From: Candidatus Moraniibacteriota bacterium
GTDB taxonomy: Bacteria; Patescibacteriota; Minisyncoccia; Moranbacterales; DUUL01
Reading direction: 5' to 3'
Assembly: GCA_018399935.1 (NCBI GenBank)
Contig: JAGYNP010000072.1
Coordinates: forward strand, 1 to 23,216
Length of the DNA: 23,216 nucleotides
Part shown: positions 7,430 through 14,955 of the stretch, in pieces
How positions within the stretch are numbered: the stretch's first letter is position 1
How the letters are laid out: each line of letters starts with the position of its first letter
Made by a program: the position numbers and the translations under genes
The notes under the pieces: model-generated
Told to the model about the DNA's origin: nothing
Database searches by the model: none
Seen by the model: only the letters and a program-made list of their open reading frames with translations

Positions 7430-9619
7430 TTATTCTTTGGTTAATGGAGCAAATTTAATTGATAATTTTCTTAATCCTAATTTGACAAAAACTACTGTCA
7501 CTATATCATCTTCCCTAGAAATTACTATTCCTTTTCCGAAATCTGGATGAAGAACTTTATCACCATCTTTTAGATTAAGTTCTTTTTCTTTTTTTTTAAT
7601 TTGAAACAAATCATTTTCCAAATTTGATTCTTCATAAAAACCACTAACAGTATCATCTTCCATTGTCTGAGCTTCAATTAAATTAGGGTTAATTTCATCC
7701 AAAAATCTAGACTTAATAGAAGCCTGAGTATTACCATAAATATTTCGATAATTAGTAAAAAACAAGTAGGCTTTTTTTCTGGCTCTAGTTATCCCAACAT
7801 AGCAAAGCCTTCTTTCTTCTTCCATTTCACTAGGATTAATAATTGAACGAGAATGCGGAAATAATCCTTCTTCCATTCCCGTCAAAAAAACTCTATCAAA
7901 TTCTAGACCTTTAGCGCTATGCAAAGTCATCAATAAAACTGATTCTTGATCTTCTAAATCTTTATCTGATTGTGATACTAAGGCCACTTCTTCTAAAAAT
8001 TTCTCTAGCGCATTTTCTTTTTCATTATCAAATTTTTGAGCAACCGTCAAAAGTTCTTGAATATTTTCATTGCGAACTTCACCTTCTTCACCTTCTTTTA
8101 ATAACATTTTTTGATAACCTGAATCAATATAAATTTTACTAATTAACTTAGAAACAGTCATTTTTACTCTTTTTTTTCTAATCTTTTCAATCATTTCTCC
8201 AAATTCATTTAAAGTTTTCAGTTTTCCTTGATTTATTTTATAATAACTCAAATCTTCACTCTTTAAAATCGCCAAAAAACTAACTCCTTTTTCCTTGGTA
8301 CTCTGAATAAGTTTCTCAACAGTTTTTTTGCCAATTCCTCTAGCTGGTTCATTAATAACTCTTTCAAAATTAACTTCATCACTGGGATTTATAATAAAAT
8401 AAAGATAAGACAAAATATCTTTAATCTCCTTTCTTTGATAAAATTTAAAACCTCCAATAATTTTATAAGGAATAGCTTTTTTAAGAAAAGCTTCTTCTAA
8501 AGCTCTAGATTGAGCATTGGTTCTATATAAAACTGCGAATTCACTTAAAGCCTCTCCTGTTTTTTGCAATTCTTTGATTTCTTCTACTATTTTTTGAGCT
8601 TCTTTTTTTTCATTTTCAACTTCCAAAATTGACAACAATTCTCCGTCTTCATTTTCCGTCCAAAGTTTCTTTTTCTTTTGATTAACATTTTTTTCAATCA
8701 CACAATGAGCAGCATCCAGAATATTCTTAGTACTTCGATAATTTTGTTCTAGCAAAACCACCTTAGCCTTAGGATAGTCTTTTTCAAACTCTAAAATATT
8801 TCTAATATTAGCTTCTCTCCATCCATAAATTGACTGCCAATCATCCCCTACAACACAAATGTTTTTATGTTTTTCGGCTAACATCTTGAGTAATATATAT
8901 TGAGTGTGATTGGTGTCTTGATATTCATCCACCATTATATATTTGAAAATTTCTTGATATTTTTCCAGAATCTTGGAATTATTTTGAAAAATCTGAACCG
9001 TTAGCATAATAATGTCATCAAAATCAACCGCGTTAGATTTTTTTAAGCGAATTTGATAATTGGAATAAACATTGGCTACTAATTCCTCATAATAACTGGA
9101 AACATTCTTGGAAAAATCCTCGGCGTTGATTAAATTACTTTTGGCTTTGGAAATAGTTCCCAAAACTGCCTTGGATTTAATTTGCTCTTCAGAAACATCC
9201 GCTTCTTTCATTACTTTTTTAATCAAAGCCAGTTGATCCCGATCGTCATAAATTACAAAATTTTTATTATAACCAATTTGACTGATTTCTTGTCGCAAAA
9301 TTTTAGCACAAACCGAATGAAAAGTTCCAACATGAGGAATATTAGAAGAAAAGGGAGAGATATTGATTGGCAGTTCAAGCAATTCTTTAATCCTTTCTCG
9401 CATTTCACCGGCAGCTTTGTTAGTAAAAGTAACCGCTAAAATATTTCTGGGATTAATTTTTTTCTCTTGAATTAAATAAGCTACTCGAAAAGTCAAAGCT
9501 CGGGTTTTCCCAGAACCAGCTCCCGCCAAGACCAAAACCGGTCCCTCAGTTCGAGTTACCGCTGTTTGTTGTTTTTCATTTAATTGATTTAAAAGTTTTT
9601 TTGTTTCTGCTTTCGGCAT
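7430..9619 (-). CDS. pcrA: ATP-dependent 3'-5' DNA helicase UvrD/PcrA
   Basis: This superfamily 1A helicase acts in nucleotide-excision repair, removal of RecA filaments and rolling-circle or stalled-fork processing. The 729 residues show all motifs: Q motif LNEKQQTAV (13-21), Walker A GAGSGKT (33-39), Walker B DEYQDTN (231-237), motif III GDDWQSIYGWREA (258-270), motif IV QNYRST (292-297), motif V TLHSAKGLEF (565-574) and motif VI VGITRAR (608-614). The C-terminal GDKVLHPDFGKGIV segment (686-699) is the PcrA Tudor-like domain that contacts RNA polymerase. Length is typical of PcrA. It is the first gene of a unit with the nucleotidyltransferase; a clear promoter was not identified in the AT-rich DNA upstream. 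Confidence 0.97.
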   Translation of the reverse strand: MPKAETKKLLNQLNEKQQTAVTRTEGPVLVLAGAGSGKTRALTFRVAYLIQEKKINPRNILAVTFTNKAAGEMRERIKELLELPINISPFSSNIPHVGTFHSVCAKILRQEISQIGYNKNFVIYDDRDQLALIKKVMKEADVSEEQIKSKAVLGTISKAKSNLINAEDFSKNVSSYYEELVANVYSNYQIRLKKSNAVDFDDIIMLTVQIFQNNSKILEKYQEIFKYIMVDEYQDTNHTQYILLKMLAEKHKNICVVGDDWQSIYGWREANIRNILEFEKDYPKAKVVLLEQNYRSTKNILDAAHCVIEKNVNQKKKKLWTENEDGELLSILEVENEKKEAQKIVEEIKELQKTGEALSEFAVLYRTNAQSRALEEAFLKKAIPYKIIGGFKFYQRKEIKDILSYLYFIINPSDEVNFERVINEPARGIGKKTVEKLIQSTKEKGVSFLAILKSEDLSYYKINQGKLKTLNEFGEMIEKIRKKRVKMTVSKLISKIYIDSGYQKMLLKEGEEGEVRNENIQELLTVAQKFDNEKENALEKFLEEVALVSQSDKDLEDQESVLLMTLHSAKGLEFDRVFLTGMEEGLFPHSRSIINPSEMEEERRLCYVGITRARKKAYLFFTNYRNIYGNTQASIKSRFLDEINPNLIEAQTMEDDTVSGFYEESNLENDLFQIKKKEKELNLKDGDKVLHPDFGKGIVISREDDIVTVVFVKLGLRKLSIKFAPLTKE

Positions 9620-9718
9620 AATTTATTTTTTTTATTATTAATTTCAACTTTATTTTCACAATATCAAAAATTTTACATTATTTTAAATAAAAATGAAAGT
9701 CTAGAAAATTACTCAAAC

Positions 9719-9739
9719 ACCTCAATTACTAATTGAGGT
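9719..9739. other. Short perfect hairpin
   Basis: ACCTCAATT (9719-9727) and AATTGAGGT (9731-9739) form a 9-bp stem with a 3-base loop. It lies beyond the 3' end of the pseudogene on the minus strand. It could be the old terminator of that gene, but no clean T run follows on that strand. Confidence 0.4.
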
Positions 9740-9784
9740 ATTTAAACTCTAATTCTAGTAAGAGTGCTTTGGTAAAAAATTTTA

Positions 9785-10210
9785 ACTTAAACTGATCTCT
9801 GTTATAAATTACTTGATCGCTTGATCGCTAACTTTAAAGCCCTGGTTGTAGATGATTTTTTCTAAAGAATCAATGCCTTGAAAATAAGCCGGTTTGGATC
9901 TAAATAAACATTTTTTTGTTAAATTTTTCAACAAAAATTTTTTAAATCAGACATTTTCAAATAGTCTTCAGGTTTTTCATTAAATTGAGTTAAAAAGAGA
10001 TAATACAAAAAACTTTTTTCATTCCTTGAGCTAAAAAGCATCTCCCTTTTAATTTATATATTAAAACTTTTTCATTTTTTTGAACATTTTTAAAGTCTCT
10101 TTAGTTTAAAAAACTTTCAACCACCGCTTCCTTGAAAAATTATCAATATCTTTTATATACCAAAACAAATAAGATTTTTCCTTAATCAATTCAATAAGAT
10201 TGGAAAATTA
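9785..10210 (-). pseudogene. Remnant of a broken minus-strand gene (frameshifts and stops)
   Basis: On the minus strand protein-like sequence moves between frames. From about 10198 down it reads LIELIKEKSYLFWYIKDIDN. After a frameshift near 10130 it reads EAVVESFLN, stop, RDFKNVQK. From the ATG at 10041 an open frame includes TQFNEKPEDYLKMSDLKNF and ends in TGA at 9928. A further shift gives KPAYFQGIDSLEKIIYNQGF and then VSDQAIK with a stop. The opening (YLFWxxKDxxxxSxEAVVExxLNyxDFxxVQK) resembles, from memory, the short DUF6922-like proteins that often sit beside AbiEii-type nucleotidyltransferases; this needs a search. The later part is unassigned and may be a second decayed gene. At least two frameshifts and several in-frame stops argue against any function. 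Confidence 0.55.
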
Positions 10211-10375
10211 ATTAATAATTTTCTTTTTTTAAATTTTGTCTAAAATGTGAGTGAACTTATTCAACCTACTAAAAAAAGATTCTGAAATTTCTTCATTCCA
10301 TTAAATAATCAACTAAGATAAAGAACTATATAATGATATAAACTTTTTAACTTTATAGACTTTCTACTTTTTCCC

Positions 10376-10404
10376 TTGTCAAAATTTCTTTTTTTTGTTA
10401 GAAT
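10376..10404 (+). promoter_or_regulatory. Sigma70-like promoter of rpsO
   Basis: TTGTCA (10376-10381), a 17-base spacer and TAGAAT (10399-10404) form a near-consensus promoter. The predicted start near 10411 gives rpsO a leader of about 92 bases. Confidence 0.6.
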
Positions 10405-10457
10405 TTTTTCAAATGTATGAATTAAAATGAGAAATTTACTAATAATTATAAAAACTT

Positions 10458-10495
10458 TTCCATTCGAAATTTGAAATTACGGTGGAACGGTGAGA
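10458..10495 (+). promoter_or_regulatory. rpsO leader: Shine-Dalgarno and possible S15 autoregulatory structure
   Basis: The leader ends in ACGGTGGAACGGTGAG followed by a 7-base spacer and ATG; GGTGAG (10489-10494) is the probable Shine-Dalgarno sequence. TTCCA (10458-10462) can pair with TGGAA (10483-10487) just upstream, enclosing a small inner pairing (TTC/GAA). S15 represses its own mRNA through leader structures in several bacteria, so a regulatory role is possible, but the fold is weak and was judged by eye. Confidence 0.3.
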
Positions 10496-10502
10496 GAAAA
10501 AC

Positions 10503-10772
10503 ATGGCTTTAACAAAACAAGCTAAAAAAAGAGTAACTAAGAAATTTCAAAGACATGCCAAAGACAGTGGATCAGCTGAATATCAAATTGCTCTTTTCAC
10601 GGAAAAGATTAAAAAGTTAGCTAGTCATTTAAAAAAGAACCCTAAGGACAAACATTCTAGAAAAGGATTATTAGGAATGGTTCAACAAAGGAAAAAACTT
10701 CAAAAACATCTTAAAAATAAAGATGAGGTCTCTTATAATAAAATCGTAAAAGATCTTGGAATTAAAAGATAA
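10503..10772 (+). CDS. rpsO: Small ribosomal subunit protein S15
   Basis: S15 is a primary 16S rRNA-binding protein of the central domain of the 30S subunit and forms a bridge to the 50S. The 89-residue length is exact for the family. Conserved features visible are DSGSAEYQIALFTEKI (21-36), HLKKNPKDKHSRKGLL (42-57) with the rRNA-contacting HxxxxxxDxxSRxGLL pattern, and the C-terminal YNKIVKDLGIKR. It has its own near-consensus promoter and a plausible Shine-Dalgarno. The neighbour is a NYN-domain gene 43 bases downstream. pnp, its partner in many bacteria, is absent here. Confidence 0.98.
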   Translation: MALTKQAKKRVTKKFQRHAKDSGSAEYQIALFTEKIKKLASHLKKNPKDKHSRKGLLGMVQQRKKLQKHLKNKDEVSYNKIVKDLGIKR

Positions 10773-10798
10773 AATAAATTTATTTCTTATAATTCCAA
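10756..10798 (+). other. Hairpin spanning the rpsO stop codon
   Basis: TTGGAATTA (10756-10764) pairs with TAATTCCAA (10790-10798), and AAATAAATTTATTT lies inside as a second self-complementary element. The left arm covers the last codons of rpsO. No T run follows, so it may be a 3'-end stabiliser or processing site rather than a terminator; NYN-gene transcription may continue through it. Confidence 0.4.
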
Positions 10799-10815
10799 AT
10801 TAATTTACAAAATTT

Positions 10816-11313
10816 ATGTCAAAATTTCCCGATCAAAGAGTGGGCGTTCTAGTTGATGTTCAAAATATGTATTATAGCGCTAGAGGTATTCATAATAAAA
10901 AAACAAACTTTAAAGAAATTTTAAGAGTAGCTGCTGCTAAAAGAAAGGTAGTAAGAGCTATTGCTTATTGCATAACCACCAAAGAAGGATCCGAAGAAAA
11001 ATTCTTGGATTCTTTACAAAAAGCCAATTATGAAGTCAAGGCCAAAGAATTGCAAATTTTTAAAGGTGGTTCTAAAAAAGGCGATTGGGATGTTGGAATA
11101 GCAATTGACGCTATTAAACTAGCTAAAAACCTAGATGTAATTGTTTTAGTTAGTGGTGATGGAGATTATATTCCTCTAGTAAAATATTTGCAGTTCAACG
11201 AAGGAGTCCAAGTTGAATTAATGGCTTTCGAAGAAAGTTGTTCAAGTGCTTTGATCGAGGAAGCAGATGAGTTTATTAATATGAGTAACTATAAAAGTTT
11301 TTTTGAAAAATAA
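10816..11313 (+). CDS. NYN domain (LabA/DUF88-like) putative ribonuclease
   Basis: The 165-residue protein is a single NYN/PIN-like domain. VGVLVDVQNMYYSARG at 9-24 supplies the first acidic residue (Asp14) and Asn17. KGDWDVGIAIDAI at 88-100 supplies Asp90/Asp92/Asp98, and VSGDGDYIPLVKYL at 112-125 supplies the last acidic pair (Asp115, Asp117). This arrangement is the metal-binding nuclease centre known in the LabA/DUF88 family, which acts on RNA in characterised relatives. The substrate here is unknown. It lies 43 bases after rpsO and could be cotranscribed with it, which would fit an RNA-processing role. Confidence 0.85.
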   Translation: MSKFPDQRVGVLVDVQNMYYSARGIHNKKTNFKEILRVAAAKRKVVRAIAYCITTKEGSEEKFLDSLQKANYEVKAKELQIFKGGSKKGDWDVGIAIDAIKLAKNLDVIVLVSGDGDYIPLVKYLQFNEGVQVELMAFEESCSSALIEEADEFINMSNYKSFFEK

Positions 11314-11422
11314 TCTAAAATTTTTCAATTTTCAATAAATGATCAATTAAAAAAATTCTAATTTAAATAAGTTGTAAATTGAATTGTTGAAAATTATTTT
11401 TTTGTATTTAAAATAAAAATCT

Positions 11423-11767
11423 ATGTTAATTAATATTGTATCCCGAATAATAATCAACGCTATCGCTATTTACACAGCTGTCCAATTAGTTAGCGGAATT
11501 AGCTTGGAAATAAATTTTATTAATTTAGTCTTGGTTGGTTTATTATTAGGAATAATTAATACCTTTATTAAACCTATTTTAACCTTACTATCTCTTCCTT
11601 TTGTTTTGTTGACATTTGGACTTTTTACTATCATTATAAATATAGCTTTATTGTTTTTAATGTCTTATCTAATACCATCTTTTGAAGTTGATAGCTTTGG
11701 AGCTGGATTACTTGGAGTAATTATTATAAGCTTAGTTAATTATATTTTATCAAAATTTACAAAATAA
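11423..11767 (+). CDS. Four-TM membrane protein of the 'phage holin family IV' (PF04020-like)
   Basis: The 114-residue protein is almost entirely hydrophobic, with four predicted membrane segments. It contains the family block LVLVGLLLGIINTFIKPILTLLSLPFVLLTFGLF spread over about residues 36-69; NTFIKPIL and LPF/LTFGLF are its hallmarks. Despite the name these are chromosomal proteins of unknown function found in many bacteria, and nothing here suggests a phage. It begins a tight unit: secG starts one base after its stop codon, and the solute-binding protein follows four bases after secG. A possible promoter (TTGAAA at 11387, TAAAAT at 11409) would place the start site only a few bases before the ATG, so the transcript might be nearly leaderless. 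Confidence 0.85.
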   Translation: MLINIVSRIIINAIAIYTAVQLVSGISLEINFINLVLVGLLLGIINTFIKPILTLLSLPFVLLTFGLFTIIINIALLFLMSYLIPSFEVDSFGAGLLGVIIISLVNYILSKFTK

Positions 11768-11768
11768 T

Positions 11769-11978
11769 ATGAATTTTTTAGTTTCAACCCAACTAATAAT
11801 ATCAATATTATTAGTTGGATCAGTTTTATTACAAAATCGTGGTTCTGGTCTTTCAAACGCTTTTGGCGGAAGTGGCGAAGGATTTCACACTCGAAGAGGT
11901 ATTGAAAAATTTCTTTCCACTGCCACAACAACTTTAGGAATACTATTTATTTTAAATTCTTTAGCTTTTTTAATTTAA
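11769..11978 (+). CDS. secG: Preprotein translocase subunit SecG
   Basis: SecG is the small accessory subunit of the SecYEG channel that assists SecA-driven export. The 69-residue protein has two membrane segments (about 3-21 and 50-68) joined by a cytoplasmic loop. It carries the conserved LLQNRGSGLSNAFGGSGEGF motif (20-39), the characteristic LLQxxxxxGLSxxFGG of SecG. Spacing is one base from the upstream holin-like gene and four bases to the solute-binding protein, indicating an operon with translational coupling. Confidence 0.95.
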   Translation: MNFLVSTQLIISILLVGSVLLQNRGSGLSNAFGGSGEGFHTRRGIEKFLSTATTTLGILFILNSLAFLI

Positions 11979-11982
11979 CCTA

Positions 11983-13680
11983 ATGAAAAAAACTTCCAAC
12001 AAGGTTTTAAATTATATAAAGATTTTATCAAATAAAGAGAAAATGGCTCTTTATTTATCAGTAATTATTTTTTCGATTGGATTAATTAGCTGGACTATTT
12101 TCTACTACTTCAATGCTACTAAAAAAGTTCCTGCAAATGGTGGTGAATACACTGAAGGAATTGTCGGAAAACCAACTTATATAAACCCCCTTCTTTCAAG
12201 AACTAATGAAGTTGATGGATTAATAAGTAATTTAATTTTCTCTTCATTATTAAAATACAATAAAAATTCAGAATTAGTTAATGACTTAGCTAAAGATTAT
12301 GAAATCTCTGATGATAAAAAAACTTATACTATCAAAATTCGCTCTGATGCCAAATGGCACGATGGAAACCCTCTTACTGCCAAGGACGTTTTTTTTACTG
12401 TTAAATTAATTCAGGATTCAAAATTTAAAAGCACCTTAAGAGGAGATTGGCAAGAAATTGAAACAGAAATGATAGATGATCAAACAATTAAATTTATTTT
12501 AAAAGAACCTTACAGTCCATTTCTTAATAAGTTAACTTTTGGCATTTTACCTCAACATATTTTTGAAAATATCCCTTCTGATAATTTTTTAATCAACGAA
12601 TTTAATCTTAAACCAGTCGGCTCTGGACCATTTGAGTTTTCTGATTATAAATTAGATAAACAAAAAAATATAATCTCTTACCAATTATTAACCAATGATG
12701 AATACTATTCTAAAGTTCCTTATTTGCAAAAAATTAACTTTAATTTTTATGGATCTGAAGAAGAGTTGATTGAAGCTTATAACAGAAAAGAAATCAATGG
12801 TTTCGGCTTATTCTCTTATGACAAAATCCCTCAATTTAAAAATAGCCAAGATACTGCTATTAAATCTTTACAAAGCACTCGCTATTTCTCAATTTTCTTC
12901 AATCAAACCAAATCAATCCCTTTAGCAGAAAAAGACATCCGAAAAGCTCTTTCTTATGCAATAAATAAAAATGAAATCATTGAAAAAGTCTTTTACAATG
13001 AAGCTGCTATCCCAATTAATTCATTAATTTTGCCCAACTTGGGAAAAATTAAACCTTCTGGAGAAAATGAAACATATCAATACAACCCTGAGAAAGCCAA
13101 AGAATTAATCGAAGAAGCTGGTTGGAAAAAACAAGAGGATGGAAGTTGGAAAAAAGATGACAAAGAACTTCAAATTTCTTTAATATCTACTCAGTTTCCA
13201 GCTTTGATAAGAACTTCAGAATTAATAAAAAAACATTGGGAATCAATTGGGATTAAAGTTAACGTCTCTAATTTGGAATTATCCAACATCCAACAAAATT
13301 TCATAAAACCTCGTGAATATCAAGCTCTTTTATTTGGACAAGAATATTTTGGAAATGATCCTGACCCATATCATTTTTGGCACTCTACTGAAAAACATGA
13401 TCCGGGTAATAATATTGCTGTTTTTGGAGATGATAAATTAGATAAACTTTTAGATGAAGTTCGAGAAAATAACAACCCTGAAGAAAAAGAATCTAAATAT
13501 CATGAAATTGAAAAAATCTTAGCCGAAGAAATTCCTGCTCATTATTTGTATAATGTTAACTATGTTTATATTATTAATTCCAAAATAAAAGGTTTTGAGA
13601 CCGAATCAATCGTTAATCCAATTTTTAAATTTAATAATATTAATGATTGGTATGTAAATACAAAAAGAGTAAAGAAATAA
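11983..13680 (+). CDS. Membrane-anchored family 5 solute-binding protein (peptide/nickel type)
   Basis: The 565-residue protein resembles DppA/OppA-type binding proteins. After a cytoplasmic basic start there is one membrane segment (about 22-43), then GEYTEGIVGKPTYINPLLS and the family signature with YTIKIRSDAKWHDGNPLTAKDVFFTV (about 115-140). A later LRxALSYAINKxEII-like stretch (DIRKALSYAINKNEII) and a C-terminal DPDPYHFWHS also fit the family. There is no lipobox Cys after the hydrophobic segment, so it is probably anchored by an uncleaved signal rather than by lipid, although lgt is present in the window. No ABC permease or ATPase genes accompany it. It may feed a transporter encoded elsewhere, bind peptides at the surface or have another role. 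It is the last gene of the operon with secG. Confidence 0.88.
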   Translation: MKKTSNKVLNYIKILSNKEKMALYLSVIIFSIGLISWTIFYYFNATKKVPANGGEYTEGIVGKPTYINPLLSRTNEVDGLISNLIFSSLLKYNKNSELVNDLAKDYEISDDKKTYTIKIRSDAKWHDGNPLTAKDVFFTVKLIQDSKFKSTLRGDWQEIETEMIDDQTIKFILKEPYSPFLNKLTFGILPQHIFENIPSDNFLINEFNLKPVGSGPFEFSDYKLDKQKNIISYQLLTNDEYYSKVPYLQKINFNFYGSEEELIEAYNRKEINGFGLFSYDKIPQFKNSQDTAIKSLQSTRYFSIFFNQTKSIPLAEKDIRKALSYAINKNEIIEKVFYNEAAIPINSLILPNLGKIKPSGENETYQYNPEKAKELIEEAGWKKQEDGSWKKDDKELQISLISTQFPALIRTSELIKKHWESIGIKVNVSNLELSNIQQNFIKPREYQALLFGQEYFGNDPDPYHFWHSTEKHDPGNNIAVFGDDKLDKLLDEVRENNNPEEKESKYHEIEKILAEEIPAHYLYNVNYVYIINSKIKGFETESIVNPIFKFNNINDWYVNTKRVKK

Positions 13681-13801
13681 TGTTTAATATTGATTATTTA
13701 AAGGATAATTTTGAACTTTAAGTTTTAAATTAACTTTTAATTTTGTAATTTTAAAATAAAAAAACTTTAAAATTTTAATATAACAACCATAACAAAAACC
13801 A

Positions 13802-14791
13802 ATGAATAAAAATTTAGACAAATCAAATTTAAGAAAGGTTATTTTAGAATACCCCAACAACTTGGAAATTGGTGCTGAACTTGCAAAAGATATTAAACTA
13901 AAATTAAAGCAGAAACCTTCTAGTTTAGTTATTTGTGGAATGGGTGGCTCAGCTCTTCCAGGAGATTATTTAATTGCTTACTTAAAAAGAAACAATTTTA
14001 AAATACCAACTTATGTGATTTTAGATTATACTTTACCTAAAAATATTGATAAAAATGCTTTAATTTTTATTTCATCTTATTCCGGCAACACTGAGGAAAC
14101 AGTTTCTTGTTTCAAAGAAGCTTTGAAAAAAAACTTGAACATTGTGACTTTTTCCGAAAGTGGAAAAGTTGAAGAAATGGCTAAAAAAAATTCCATTCCA
14201 CATGTCAAATACAAAATAGATTTTGAAAACTTTCAACCTCGCTATGGAGTAACTTATGCTTTCATGGCAATGAATCAAATCTTGACAAATCTGGGTATCT
14301 CTGATAGAATCCAAAACCTACCAAAAATAGATCCTCAATCTTATGAATTAGAGGGCGAAAATATAGCTCAAAAAGCTAAAAATAAAATTCCAGTAATTTA
14401 TGCCTCTGAGTCCTATGGCTTTCTTGCCAAAACTTGGAAAATTAAAATTAATGAGAATTCAAAGTTACCAGCTTTTTGGAATGTTTTTCCTGCTTTAAAT
14501 CATAATGAGATGGTTGGTTTTTCAAAACCTCCTCATCAATATTTTGTTTTAATGCTAAAAGATGTCAATGATCATCCTCGAAACAAAGATAGAATGGACT
14601 TAACTGCCCAACTTTACCGTGATCGAGATATTGAAGTTGAAATGATAAACATCCAAGGAGAAAACTTTTTAGAAAAAATTCTCAACACTTCAGTTTTAGG
14701 GGATTGGATTTCCTATTACCTATCGCTTGAAAATAATCAGGATCCAACTCCAGTTGATATGGTGGAAGAATTTAAGATAAAAATAAAGTAA
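13802..14791 (+). CDS. Bifunctional phosphoglucose/phosphomannose isomerase
   Basis: This enzyme interconverts glucose-6-phosphate or mannose-6-phosphate with fructose-6-phosphate, linking glycolysis to sugar-nucleotide synthesis. The 329-residue protein has the SIS-domain phosphosugar site GMGGSALPGD (46-55), the second loop SSYSGNTEET (91-100), and the C-terminal signature ALNHNEMVGF (231-240) with the catalytic Glu and His region typical of the bact-PGI_C family rather than the classic PGI. Length is normal. It is followed by a strong hairpin (14799-14824) and then the rnj leader. It stands 121 bases after the solute-binding gene and is probably transcribed separately; I could not pick a promoter. 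Confidence 0.92.
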   Translation: MNKNLDKSNLRKVILEYPNNLEIGAELAKDIKLKLKQKPSSLVICGMGGSALPGDYLIAYLKRNNFKIPTYVILDYTLPKNIDKNALIFISSYSGNTEETVSCFKEALKKNLNIVTFSESGKVEEMAKKNSIPHVKYKIDFENFQPRYGVTYAFMAMNQILTNLGISDRIQNLPKIDPQSYELEGENIAQKAKNKIPVIYASESYGFLAKTWKIKINENSKLPAFWNVFPALNHNEMVGFSKPPHQYFVLMLKDVNDHPRNKDRMDLTAQLYRDRDIEVEMINIQGENFLEKILNTSVLGDWISYYLSLENNQDPTPVDMVEEFKIKIK

Positions 14792-14798
14792 ATCAACT

Positions 14799-14824
14799 TT
14801 TAAGACTATTCCCATAGTCTTAAA
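14799..14824 (+). other. Hairpin 1 between the isomerase gene and rnj
   Basis: TTTAAGACTAT (14799-14809) and ATAGTCTTAAA (14814-14824) form a perfect 11-bp stem with a TCCC loop, eight bases after the isomerase stop. No T run follows, so it is a weak terminator candidate and could equally be part of the rnj leader or an RNA-processing site. Confidence 0.6.
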
Positions 14825-14825
14825 T

Positions 14826-14870
14826 GAGATTATTCCAATCACTCTTTTTATTGTATTTGGAAATAATCTC
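14826..14870 (+). other. Hairpin 2 between the isomerase gene and rnj
   Basis: GAGATTATTCC (14826-14836) pairs with GGAAATAATCTC (14859-14870) apart from one bulged A, with a 22-base loop. It begins directly after hairpin 1, suggesting an ordered structured RNA. Confidence 0.5.
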
Positions 14871-14907
14871 TTAATATAAATATTAATTAAAGTTTTTAGA
14901 TTTAGAA

Positions 14908-14928
14908 ATCAGGAAATAATTTCCTGAT
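14908..14928 (+). promoter_or_regulatory. Hairpin 3 upstream of the rnj start
   Basis: ATCAGGAAA (14908-14916) and TTTCCTGAT (14920-14928) form a perfect 9-bp stem with a 3-base loop, ending 27 bases before the rnj ATG at 14956. Its place just upstream of the ribosome-binding region makes a role in translation control or RNase J self-processing conceivable. Confidence 0.5.
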
Positions 14929-14955
14929 GCTAAATTTTGACTTTAAAAATTTAAG

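Larger units (their letters stand above)
9620..10502. other. Divergent non-coding region between uvrD/pcrA and rpsO
   Basis: These 883 bases separate minus-strand from plus-strand genes and contain no intact gene. Starting next to the helicase they hold AT-rich sequence, a 9-bp hairpin (9719-9739), degraded minus-strand coding sequence (about 9785-10210), more AT-rich sequence, and the rpsO promoter and leader (10376-10502). I found no DnaA boxes that would make this an origin. Confidence 0.7.

Noticed and set aside
9620..10502. Replication origin at the strand switch
   Set aside because: Genes diverge here, but there are no DnaA-box clusters, no dnaA/dnaN, and later genes do not keep the polarity.
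11314..11422. Terminator or repeat between the NYN gene and the 4-TM gene
   Set aside because: Only short AT-only complementary pieces (for example TTTTCAA/TTGAAAA) are present, expected by chance in this composition.
11423..11767. Prophage holin
   Set aside because: The family name is historical; there are no lysin, capsid or integrase genes nearby and the gene is in an operon with secG.
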